From: Pedobacter sp. BMA
GTDB taxonomy: Bacteria; Bacteroidota; Bacteroidia; Sphingobacteriales; Sphingobacteriaceae
DNA length: 64,000 nt
Reading direction: 5' to 3'
NCBI RefSeq assembly: GCF_001027745.1
Contig: NZ_LECU01000004.1
Location: forward strand, 620,001-684,000
Under the pieces are notes generated by a model, which searched no databases, was not told where the DNA came from, and saw only the letters and a program-made list of their open reading frames with translations. This document shows, in pieces, positions 53,552 through 61,583 of this stretch (within the stretch, counting starts at the first letter, position 1; each line of letters starts with the position of its first letter). Position numbers and translations under genes: made by a program.

Positions 53552-53592
53552 ACAGCTTAAAGTATATTTTCCGTATTTGGTGCTTGGAATTG

Positions 53593-54018
53593 TTAGCTCG
53601 AATGATCTACAAAAATTTTCCACTCTCCCGATATCTTTTTGAATAGCAACGTGTAATATCCCTTAGGTTCATCTTTCTCCCTTTTCAAATGCCAGCTCCC
53701 CAATACAAAAGCAACATCCTTATTTAAAAAATCAACCTTTTTAATTCCAAAAGTTAAAAAACCCATCCCAGCTTTACCCTGATATGTTTTTTTGTAATTA
53801 TCCAGTGTTTTTTGCCATCCATAAGTGGGCCCATTACCACCAACAAAAAGCAGGCTGTCGCTTTTCACATACCCTTGCATAAAAGCTTCAAGATCGCCCT
53901 TATTCCAGTCTCCACGCTGTTTCTCCAATACATCCAGTATGGCTTGTTTGTCTTTACCCGTTTGCGCATAAGTTCCAATTGAAACCAGCAAGAAAGCGAT
54001 AATTAAAAGTCTTTTCAT
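53593..54018 (-). CDS. Secreted DUF4440/SnoaL-like (NTF2-fold) protein
   Basis: A 141-residue protein with a signal peptide (MKRLLIIAFLLVSIGTYAQ). The rest is one NTF2-like domain of the DUF4440 type: ILDVLEKQRGDWNKGDLEAF, MQGYVKSDSLLFVGGNGPTY, DNYKKTYQGKAGMGFLTFGI and VAFVLGSWHLKREKDEPKGY, ending GEWKIFVDHSS. The fold supports many roles, and no active residues can be named here. It is convergent with the acetyltransferase and divergent from the PfkB kinase. Probably periplasmic; function unknown. Confidence 0.86.
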   Translation of the reverse strand: MKRLLIIAFLLVSIGTYAQTGKDKQAILDVLEKQRGDWNKGDLEAFMQGYVKSDSLLFVGGNGPTYGWQKTLDNYKKTYQGKAGMGFLTFGIKKVDFLNKDVAFVLGSWHLKREKDEPKGYYTLLFKKISGEWKIFVDHSS

Positions 54019-54106
54019 AATATTGATGTCTTACTGTAAAGATATAAAACAAATTATTTCGTTCCATGTATAAAAATTGTTTCTTTACATTTTCAATCTT
54101 CATCAT

Positions 54107-54991
54107 ATGCAGCATAAAGTAATTACAATTGGCGAGATACTATGGGATGTTTTCCCGGAGGGCAAAAAAGCCGGAGGATCAAGCATGAATGTAGCCTTGA
54201 ACCTTCACAAGCAAAGCATCGGAAGTAGTTTTGTCAGTGCCGTCGGAGACGATGATAACGGAAAAGAATTGCTAAACTTTCTGGAAGGTAATCATTTTAG
54301 TACGGAATTAGTTCAAATACATTCTACATTGCCTACCAGTACTGTGGTTGTTCAACTGGATGAAAATCACCAGGCGACCTATACCATTAAACAGCCTGTA
54401 GCCTGGGATCATATAGCTCTTAATAACGCAAACATCCAGGCAGTTAAGCAGGCTGATGCATTAGTGTATTGTAGTTTAACCTGCCGTGAAGAAAGATCAA
54501 GAAACACCATATTTTCATTGCTCGATAATGCCAAAATAAAAATATTTGATATTAATTTACGGGCACCTTTCTATGAAAAGGAGCTAATAGGAATATTGCT
54601 ATCGAAAGCCGATATTTTGAAAATCAATGAAGATGAGATTATTTGGGTTCGCGATAGCTTTGGATTAACAGGTAACGATGAAGAACAAATCCTTAAACAG
54701 TTATCCACTCAGTTTAATATCGAAATCATATGTCTAACCCTGGGCGATAAGGGCGCATGTGTACTGAAGGATGGGAAATTATTCCGTCATGGCGGATATA
54801 AAGTTCAGGTGGCCGATACAGTCGGAGCTGGAGATGCTTTTTTAGCCACATTTATAGCATGTTACCTAGAAGACTATCCGATTGAATCCATATTAGACAA
54901 TGCCTGCAAAGTTGGTGCATTTGTGGCCTCCCAAGCAGGAGCAAATCCAGACTACAACAAAAAAATTTACCACATGGCACTAGCTAACTGA
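54107..54991 (+). CDS. PfkB family carbohydrate kinase (probable fructokinase)
   Basis: A 294-residue cytoplasmic sugar kinase of the ribokinase/PfkB family. It begins KVITIGEILWDVFPEGKKAG, then GGSSMNVALNLHKQ, the glycine-rich substrate loop. The C-terminal signature is VADTVGAGDAFLATF with the catalytic Asp in GAGD. Residues EIICLTLGDKGACVLKDGK lie before it. The EILWD form near the N-terminus is typical of bacterial fructokinases, but ribokinase-like sugars cannot be excluded. The frame opens with a TTG at 54077; the ATG at 54107 gives the standard N-terminus. No transporter is linked, so the sugar source is unknown. Confidence 0.88.
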   Translation: MQHKVITIGEILWDVFPEGKKAGGSSMNVALNLHKQSIGSSFVSAVGDDDNGKELLNFLEGNHFSTELVQIHSTLPTSTVVVQLDENHQATYTIKQPVAWDHIALNNANIQAVKQADALVYCSLTCREERSRNTIFSLLDNAKIKIFDINLRAPFYEKELIGILLSKADILKINEDEIIWVRDSFGLTGNDEEQILKQLSTQFNIEIICLTLGDKGACVLKDGKLFRHGGYKVQVADTVGAGDAFLATFIACYLEDYPIESILDNACKVGAFVASQAGANPDYNKKIYHMALAN

Positions 54992-55113
54992 CATTGGTTG
55001 CTTCTGTAATTTAACATACCATTTATGCTTTAGGCTTTGGTTGAAATATGACATCCTGCTTAAATTAGTCAGTTGTCAAACCTTTATCTTTAATTATTCG
55101 TTAATACAATTAC

Positions 55114-56211
55114 ATGAGAGGTTTTCGTTTTTCTGATTATAAGCCTGGCGATACGCCAAAAGGTGGGTTTGATGAGTTGTTGAAATTATTCAGCGAACTG
55201 CTGAACTATACAGCAGGTGATGCAGCGGAGGCTTTAAGCTGGCTGAATGAACTCGATAAACAATACAAATTAACCAATAATGACTATGGTATAGGAAATT
55301 TCATCGATGACCTTAAAGACAAAGGTTACCTGACTGAAGACAATCAATCCGGTGAGTTCAAAATAACGGCCAAAACCGAACAAACCATTCGCAAATCTGC
55401 GCTGGATGAAATTTTTGGAAAGCTTAAAAAATCTGGCAGAGGGAATCACAACAGCAATCAATCTGGCATTGGCGAAGAAAAAAATGCCGACAGGCGCGAA
55501 TATAACTTCGGAGATAGTTTAGACCAGATTGACATGACGGCATCTATACAGAATGCTCAGATTAATCATGGCATTGGTGACTTTACGTTAACCGACAGGG
55601 ATTTAGAAGTCGAAGAGAAAGATTTTAAAACCCTTACCTCTACCGTTTTAATGATTGACATTTCGCATTCGATGATCTTATACGGAGAAGACCGGATTAC
55701 ACCAGCGAAAAAAGTGGCAATGGCACTCGCTGAACTCATTAAAACTAAGTACCCCAAAGACACATTGGATATTGTGGTTTTTGGTAATGATGCATGGCCA
55801 ATTACCGTGAAAGATCTCCCTTATCTACAGGTGGGGCCATACCACACCAACACTTTTGCAGGTCTTGAACTGGCTACTGATTTACTACGCCGAAGAAAAA
55901 CTCACAACAAGCAAATCTTTATGATTACCGATGGGAAACCAACCTGTTTGAAGGAAAATGGCAAGTATTACAAAAACAGTATGGGTTTGGACAGAAAGGT
56001 GATTAATAAAACCTTAAATATGGCTGCACAATGTAAGCGACTCAAAATACCTATCACCACCTTCATGATTGCTAAAGATCCTTATCTCCAACAGTTCGTC
56101 CGACAGTTTACTGAGATTAACGGAGGGAGAGCTTTTTACAGTTCACTTAACGGCCTTGGCGAGTATATTTTCGAGGATTACATTAAAAACAGAAGAAAAA
56201 CAGTGAAATAA
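55114..56211 (+). CDS. VWA domain protein partner of the MoxR-type ATPase
   Basis: A 365-residue cytoplasmic protein. The N-terminal 170 residues are helical and charged (FDELLKLFSELLNYTAGDAA, EALSWLNELDKQYKLTNND). A von Willebrand A domain covers about 175-355 with a complete MIDAS: Asp182-x-Ser184-x-Ser186 in LMIDISHSMIL, a Thr in HTNTFAGLELATDLL and Asp in FMITDGKPTCL. It lies 40 bp before the AAA gene and both are on the plus strand. MoxR-type AAA proteins with a VWA partner usually act as a chaperone pair that remodels or inserts metal into a target, but the target here is unknown. There is no signal peptide. Confidence 0.88.
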   Translation: MRGFRFSDYKPGDTPKGGFDELLKLFSELLNYTAGDAAEALSWLNELDKQYKLTNNDYGIGNFIDDLKDKGYLTEDNQSGEFKITAKTEQTIRKSALDEIFGKLKKSGRGNHNSNQSGIGEEKNADRREYNFGDSLDQIDMTASIQNAQINHGIGDFTLTDRDLEVEEKDFKTLTSTVLMIDISHSMILYGEDRITPAKKVAMALAELIKTKYPKDTLDIVVFGNDAWPITVKDLPYLQVGPYHTNTFAGLELATDLLRRRKTHNKQIFMITDGKPTCLKENGKYYKNSMGLDRKVINKTLNMAAQCKRLKIPITTFMIAKDPYLQQFVRQFTEINGGRAFYSSLNGLGEYIFEDYIKNRRKTVK

Positions 56212-56251
56212 AATTAAGCTCCAACATTTATTCTTTAACCATTTCCCATAC

Positions 56252-57739
56252 ATGCAAAATACAACTTTAGGCCAGTTAAAGGCAACAGATTATAAATCAA
56301 GAAGCGTCAAAGAGGAGCTTAGAGAGAATCTGATTAAAATACTTCGTGATAAGAAAACACAATTTGAGGGAATTATCGGTTATGATGAAACGGTAATTCC
56401 AGAACTCCAAACAGCGATACTTTCACGCCACAACATTTTACTGCTAGGCTTACGCGGGCAGGCGAAAACCCGCATAGCCCGCTTAATGGTCAATTTGCTC
56501 GACGAATATGTGCCTTACGTAGCAGGTAGTGAGATATTCGATGACCCTTTGAATCCAATCTCATGGTATGCCAAAAACGAAATCGCAACTAAGGGTGATG
56601 AAACTGAGATTGCCTGGTTACACCGCAGCGAACGTTATACAGAAAAACTGGCTACACCTGATGTTACTGTTGCTGATTTAATTGGCGATGTAGACCCGAT
56701 TAAAGCTGCTACACTGAAACTCACTTATAACGATGAACGTGTTATCCATTTTGGTTTAATACCACGTGCTCACCGTAGTATTTTCGTAATTAATGAATTG
56801 CCTGATTTGCAGGCCCGTATTCAGGTGGCACTATTTAATATGCTGCAGGAAAAAGATATTCAGATCCGAGGTTTCAAATTGCGTTTACCACTAGATATTC
56901 AGTTTGTATTTACCGCAAACCCTGAAGACTATACCAATCGTGGAAGTATTGTTACACCTTTGAAAGACAGGATTGAAAGTCAGATTTTAACGCATTATCC
57001 AAAAAGTATTGAAATTTCCCGCAAAATCACTTTTCAGGAAGCTAAACTTACTGCCGAGCAGAAAGCAAGCATCGAAGCTGATGGCCTGGTAAAAGATTTA
57101 GTAGAGCAAATCGCATTCGAAGCACGTAAAAGTGAATATATCGACCAAAAATCCGGTGTTTCAGCAAGGCTAACCATCTCAGCCTACGAAAATCTAATTA
57201 GTACTGCTGAACGCAGAATGCTAATATCGGGCGATAAGAATACATTTGTCCGCTTATCTGACTTAGCCGGTATTATCCCTGCTATCACTGGTAAAATAGA
57301 ACTGGTTTACGAAGGTGAACTTGAAGGTCCTGCGCATGTAGCTACGACACTGATTGGTAAGGCTGTTAAAACGCTTTTTGCCCGTTATTTCCCGGATCCT
57401 GAAAAAGCGAAAAAAAGCAAAACGGCAAACCCATACACGGAAATTACAGAGTGGTTCACAGAAGGTAATAATGTTGATGTTACAGATAGCTTAACCAATG
57501 TACAGTACAAAAAAGCACTGATGCTGGTACCAAGCTTATATGATACCGTTAAAAAATTTCACCCTAAGCTAAGTGAAAATCAAACACTACTCTTGATGGA
57601 ATTTGTGTTGCATGGGCTGGCCGAATATTCTCAGTTGAGTAAAAACTTTTTAAATGGTGGTTTTGGATTTTCAGACATGTTTGGCAGCTTATTCAACGCC
57701 GAATTTGATGAAGAAGAGGATGAAGACGACTTCAGATAA
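56252..57739 (+). CDS. MoxR/Mg-chelatase-like AAA+ ATPase
   Basis: A 495-residue AAA+ ATPase of the MoxR/ChlI type. The P-loop is ILLLGLRGQAKTRIARL (Gly66-x2-Gly69-x-Ala71-Lys72-Thr73), where Ala replaces the usual last Gly. Walker B is IFVINELPDLQ, with Asn in place of the usual Asp and the Glu kept. A sensor 1-like block FVFTANPEDYTNRGS follows, then the arginine-rich LKDRIESQILTHYP. The C-terminal 130 residues form an all-helical lid. A highly acidic tail (EFDEEEDEDDFR) ends it. It follows the VWA gene and probably works with it. The Walker changes look like family features rather than decay, but this is an inference. Confidence 0.88.
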   Translation: MQNTTLGQLKATDYKSRSVKEELRENLIKILRDKKTQFEGIIGYDETVIPELQTAILSRHNILLLGLRGQAKTRIARLMVNLLDEYVPYVAGSEIFDDPLNPISWYAKNEIATKGDETEIAWLHRSERYTEKLATPDVTVADLIGDVDPIKAATLKLTYNDERVIHFGLIPRAHRSIFVINELPDLQARIQVALFNMLQEKDIQIRGFKLRLPLDIQFVFTANPEDYTNRGSIVTPLKDRIESQILTHYPKSIEISRKITFQEAKLTAEQKASIEADGLVKDLVEQIAFEARKSEYIDQKSGVSARLTISAYENLISTAERRMLISGDKNTFVRLSDLAGIIPAITGKIELVYEGELEGPAHVATTLIGKAVKTLFARYFPDPEKAKKSKTANPYTEITEWFTEGNNVDVTDSLTNVQYKKALMLVPSLYDTVKKFHPKLSENQTLLLMEFVLHGLAEYSQLSKNFLNGGFGFSDMFGSLFNAEFDEEEDEDDFR

Positions 57740-57761
57740 ACAATAATTATACATTTTTTTT

Positions 57762-57807
57762 AGCTTTGATAAGTTCTTCCTCCGGAGGAATTTATCAAAG
57801 CTTTTTA
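57762..57807 (+). terminator. Terminator of the VWA/AAA operon
   Basis: AGCTTTGATA pairs with TATCAAAGCT, with the 14-base palindrome TTCCTCCGGAGGAA stacked inside, and the hairpin is followed by TTTTTATTT. It ends 15 bp before the next start codon. Confidence 0.8.
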
Positions 57808-57821
57808 TTTACCAAAATCTA

Positions 57822-59066
57822 ATGGGAAGATTACCTTTTATTATTGCCGCCTGTATCCTCATTACCGCATTTGATGTTTACTTCTACAACTCAATAGTTG
57901 CCGTTTTTAAAAAATGGAAACCACTTACAAAAAAGATATTTGCAATTGTTTATTGGAGCTACAGTCTTCTATTGATCGTTGGTGTATTCGCAGGTATTTT
58001 TCTGAACCTGTTTTTAACACTTAGGGCTATTATTTTAGTTGCCTTCTTTTTAACGGTAGCCTGCAAAATGGCCATGTTGCCTTTCCTGGTTCTGGATGAT
58101 TTACGAAGGTTATTCATCAGGCTTTTCAAAAAGAGAGAAGTCATAAAAGATCAACCCGTTAGTGAAGTTGAACCTATTACGCGTTCAGAATTTTTGGTCA
58201 AAGCGGGTTTAGTTGCGGCAGCAGTTCCTTTAACCTCGCTCAGTTGGGGAATTATTTCTGGCGCTTATGATTACCAGATCAGAAAGGTAAACCTAATCCT
58301 TCCAAATTTACCTAAAGCGTTTGACGGCATCACGATGGGGCAGATTTCTGATATCCACTCAGGAAGTTTTTACAATAAAACCGCTGTAAAAGGAGGCGTA
58401 GAAATGCTATTAGCTGAAAAACCAGACTTCATCTTTTTTACAGGAGATCTTGTTAACAATCTGACTAATGAAGTAAGAGACTATCAGGATATTTTCTCAA
58501 AAGTAAAAGCGCCGCTTGGTGTGTATTCTTCTTTAGGTAACCATGATTATGGAGACTATTATTTTGGAAAAGAATCTTCTCCGGCCAAAATCAAAAACCT
58601 TAAGGATATGGTCGACGTTCACAAAATTATGGGTTACGATTTGCTGATGAACGAAAACAGAAGACTAAAAGTTGACGGAGAAGAAATAGGAATTCTCGGA
58701 ATCGAGAACTGGGGTATGGGGCGTTTTCCAAAATACGGCAAAATGGAACTGGCTGTACAAAATACTAATGACTTACCCGTAAAACTTTTGCTTAGTCACG
58801 ACCCCTCTCACTGGCGTGGAGAAGTATTACAAAAATATCCACAGATTGATGCCATGTTTAGCGGACATACCCATGGTATGCAGTTTGGTGTTCGTTTAAA
58901 AGAATATCAGTGGAGCCCGGTACAATATATTTATAAAGAATGGGCTGGCCTATATCAGGAACAGAAACAACAACTTTATGTAAATGTTGGCTATGGCTTC
59001 TTGGGCTATCCAGGAAGAGTAGGCATTCTTCCTGAAATCACCATATTTACCCTAAAGCGCGCATAA
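57822..59066 (+). CDS. Membrane-anchored metallophosphoesterase (YkuE-like)
   Basis: A 414-residue protein with three to four hydrophobic segments in the first 90 residues, a charged cytoplasmic-type loop (RRLFIRLFKKREVIKDQ) and another hydrophobic stretch near 127-150 (FLVKAGLVAAAVPLTSLSWG). The calcineurin-like domain follows with all metal motifs: GQISDIHSGS (Asp and His), FFTGDLVNN (Asp), SLGNHDYGD (Asn and His), LLSHDPSHW (His) and FSGHTHGMQFG (two His). The layout resembles YkuE/YaeI-type phosphodiesterases that cleave phospholipid headgroups; the real substrate is unknown. It is transcribed alone. Confidence 0.9.
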   Translation: MGRLPFIIAACILITAFDVYFYNSIVAVFKKWKPLTKKIFAIVYWSYSLLLIVGVFAGIFLNLFLTLRAIILVAFFLTVACKMAMLPFLVLDDLRRLFIRLFKKREVIKDQPVSEVEPITRSEFLVKAGLVAAAVPLTSLSWGIISGAYDYQIRKVNLILPNLPKAFDGITMGQISDIHSGSFYNKTAVKGGVEMLLAEKPDFIFFTGDLVNNLTNEVRDYQDIFSKVKAPLGVYSSLGNHDYGDYYFGKESSPAKIKNLKDMVDVHKIMGYDLLMNENRRLKVDGEEIGILGIENWGMGRFPKYGKMELAVQNTNDLPVKLLLSHDPSHWRGEVLQKYPQIDAMFSGHTHGMQFGVRLKEYQWSPVQYIYKEWAGLYQEQKQQLYVNVGYGFLGYPGRVGILPEITIFTLKRA

Positions 59067-59086
59067 TAAATGAGCGGGTTTGAGGA

Positions 59087-59141
59087 ATTGAATGAGTGAA
59101 CGTCTTTAGCCTCAGGCTAACAATCATTCTACTCATTCAAT
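59087..59141. terminator. Nested inverted repeats between convergent genes
   Basis: ATTGAATGAGT (59087-59097) pairs with ACTCATTCAAT (59131-59141), and a second perfect hairpin TTAGCC-TCA-GGCTAA (59106-59120) lies within. It separates the convergent metallophosphoesterase and response-regulator genes and probably ends transcription from both sides, although neither strand has a long T-run. Confidence 0.55.
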
Positions 59142-59156
59142 CACCTAATCATTCAA

Positions 59157-59846
59157 TTACCCCGCATTAAAGCGATATCCCACACCCCTTACAGTTTGCA
59201 ATAACTGAGGGTTATCAGGGTTTAATTCAATCTTTTTACGTAAACGTACAATGTGCATGTCCAGCGTACGGGTATTAACATCAGAGTTGTATCCCCAAAC
59301 CACTAACATCAGTTCATCGCGGTTAATTACTTTGCCAGGATTGCGTAAGAAGTAAAGTAGAATACGGTTTTCTAAAATAGTAAGCTCAATTTTCTTACCA
59401 TCTCTGAATAAAGTATGGATGTTGGGATGGTGCTCCATATTTCCGAAACGGTGAATTTCAGCCGAATCTTTATTTACGATGAATTTGACCTTACTATCTA
59501 ACATCGCCACCAATACATCCATGTTAAAGGGCTTGGTAATATAATCTGAAGCCCCAAAGTTGTAAGCATCGATCTTATCGACATCCTGTGCTTTGGCAGT
59601 CATCATGATCACCAGGTTTTCAAAACCTTGCTTTCGCACGTTTTCACACACCTCTGCTCCCTGCTTGCCCGGCATCATCCAATCCAATAAAACAATATCC
59701 GGCTGGTCAGCAATGATCATACGCTCTCCCGCATCACCATCGTTGGCTTCCAGTACATGATATCCCTCAGTTTTTAAGCGGTGTGCAACAAGAAAACGAA
59801 GGTTCTCATCATCTTCTACAATTAATATTTTTACTTCTTTAGACAT
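59157..59846 (-). CDS. OmpR-family response regulator
   Basis: A 229-residue response regulator. The receiver domain (about 5-120) has the acidic pair in IVEDDENLRFLV, phosphoacceptor Asp55 in IVLLDWMMPGK, Thr in MMTAKAQD and Lys in YITKPFNMDV. The C-terminal winged helix (about 130-228) includes ELTILENRILLYFLRNPGKV, INRDELMLVVWGYNSDVNTR and DMHIVRLRKKIELNPDNPQ, ending in the family tail VRGVGYRFNAG. Its stop is close to the nested repeats at 59087. It lies 61 bp past the histidine kinase and is its likely partner. The regulon is unknown. Confidence 0.93.
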   Translation of the reverse strand: MSKEVKILIVEDDENLRFLVAHRLKTEGYHVLEANDGDAGERMIIADQPDIVLLDWMMPGKQGAEVCENVRKQGFENLVIMMTAKAQDVDKIDAYNFGASDYITKPFNMDVLVAMLDSKVKFIVNKDSAEIHRFGNMEHHPNIHTLFRDGKKIELTILENRILLYFLRNPGKVINRDELMLVVWGYNSDVNTRTLDMHIVRLRKKIELNPDNPQLLQTVRGVGYRFNAG

Positions 59847-59907
59847 TTGTATTTGTGTGTTTAATTTGAGAGGATGTTAACAACAAGCCCTAATATATCT
59901 CTTCATT

Positions 59908-61581
59908 TTAACTATTATAGGGTAGCACGATTTTAAATTCTGTACCCACCCCGACTTTGCTTCTTACGGTGATTTCACCTTCCATAAAGTTAATCAGTTC
60001 TTTGCAGAATGCCAAACCCAGGCCAACACTCCCCATCTGATTGTATTCATTCTGAATCCGGAAAAACTTCTTGAAAATATTATTCAATTCAGATGAGGCA
60101 ATTCCTATACCTTTATCAGTAAAACGAAAAACCAATACACCCTTGATCAGCTTCGCAGAAATGTGCAGCTTCTTATTCTCCGGCTTGGAATATTTATAAG
60201 CATTTTCTGCCAGGTTATCAAACAAGCTACCTAATAACACAGGATCGCTGATAAAGGTTTTAAAGCCCACAACCTCATAGGTCATTGCAAAATCCGGATG
60301 CTTCAAGGTATGCGACTCAATTGTACTTTCGATAAAATCAACAATATTGACTGATTCCTGGTTCAGCTTTATTGCCTTATTCTCGATTTGAGTAAAGGCG
60401 AGCAGCTTATTCATCAGGCCATTAAGTTTATCTGCCTCTTCATCTAAAATCTTACCATAAAGTTGTTGTTCCCTTGCGCTAAGGCTACTTGCGCTCTTGA
60501 TATTATTACCAGCTATCTTAATCACACTGACGGGTGTTTTGAACTCATGAGTCAGGTTGTTTACAAAATCATACTGCAGTTTAAACATTTTACTATTGAT
60601 ATTCAGATTGCGGTAAATTAAAAATGCCACCAGCAACAAAACACCATATACCAACAGCAATACCAGCGCTATGGGCATAAAATAGATAAATATCTCTTTT
60701 TTGATGTACGATTTTGATGATACCAGATAAAATTTAAAATCTGAAAAAGCACCTGGCAATGCAATTTCTGTGGTAATTTTTTCTTCTGATGTATCAATAG
60801 GATCATAGGTTAGCGGCTCGATTTTAATGCTCTGATAAAGTAAAGGCCTGGTATTAATGATCTTGATTTTTGAGGCATCAAGGTTAAAAACCAATACGTC
60901 CTGCTGATAAACAGGGGCAGGATTTAACTTCTTCCTGATCATGTCCTTATAACTTCTCAAGTCTTCTCCCCTGGGAATATTCAGGTAAGTAATCTTATTA
61001 TCATTGGAATTGACGATAGAAAAATTGGTAAAAAGTTCTTCCTGAGTAGGTACCGATGCAGTATCAAGAGACTCAACGAAGGTGGCCAGCTTAATGGCCA
61101 TGGAATTAAAATCGCTTCCAACGTTGAACGACCTTGTATCTTCCGCTGAGTAGAGCTTTACTGAATCGGGGCGAATGCCTTTGCCAAACTGATAAATGGC
61201 TTTCGGACCAATACCCAGATGATTGGCGTTTACGCCATCCTTTACTGGTACATTTTTTACCTCAGTATCATAAAAGGTTACTTTCGAGATGAATGGATAT
61301 TTTAATAAGATCGTATCAACGAATTTAGCAGCAGTAGATGAATCCAGAAATCCATTGTAGTAAGAAATCTCAGGCATCTTATTCTGAAAAAAATCATTAT
61401 AAGGTTTTATACTTTGTTCCAGCACATTTACCTTTTCAGATACAAAATCATTCTCAATCGATTTCTTACTGTAATTAAATGCCAGGAATAGTGATAGGAT
61501 GAATAATATGGAAATGAGGGAAATGAAAGTAACGCTAAGCGAGAAATTCTTACGGTAACCACTCTTTTTGTCTAAAGCCAT
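59908..61581 (-). CDS. Sensor histidine kinase
   Basis: A 557-residue membrane histidine kinase. The first membrane segment spans about 13-36 and the second about 297-322, so residues 37-296 form a periplasmic sensor domain of about 260 residues. The catalytic part has the H-box His345 in NNLTHEFKTPVSVI, N-box NLAENAYKYSKPEN, G1 FRFTDKGIGIA and G2 MGSVGLGLAFCKELI. It is translationally close to the S9-peptidase-like gene (the stop and start are two bases apart) and lies upstream of the response regulator. A coupled sensor with the pseudo-peptidase is a hypothesis. No known ligand motif is seen in the sensor domain. Confidence 0.93.
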   Translation of the reverse strand: MALDKKSGYRKNFSLSVTFISLISILFILSLFLAFNYSKKSIENDFVSEKVNVLEQSIKPYNDFFQNKMPEISYYNGFLDSSTAAKFVDTILLKYPFISKVTFYDTEVKNVPVKDGVNANHLGIGPKAIYQFGKGIRPDSVKLYSAEDTRSFNVGSDFNSMAIKLATFVESLDTASVPTQEELFTNFSIVNSNDNKITYLNIPRGEDLRSYKDMIRKKLNPAPVYQQDVLVFNLDASKIKIINTRPLLYQSIKIEPLTYDPIDTSEEKITTEIALPGAFSDFKFYLVSSKSYIKKEIFIYFMPIALVLLLVYGVLLLVAFLIYRNLNINSKMFKLQYDFVNNLTHEFKTPVSVIKIAGNNIKSASSLSAREQQLYGKILDEEADKLNGLMNKLLAFTQIENKAIKLNQESVNIVDFIESTIESHTLKHPDFAMTYEVVGFKTFISDPVLLGSLFDNLAENAYKYSKPENKKLHISAKLIKGVLVFRFTDKGIGIASSELNNIFKKFFRIQNEYNQMGSVGLGLAFCKELINFMEGEITVRSKVGVGTEFKIVLPYNS

Positions 61582-61583
61582 TC

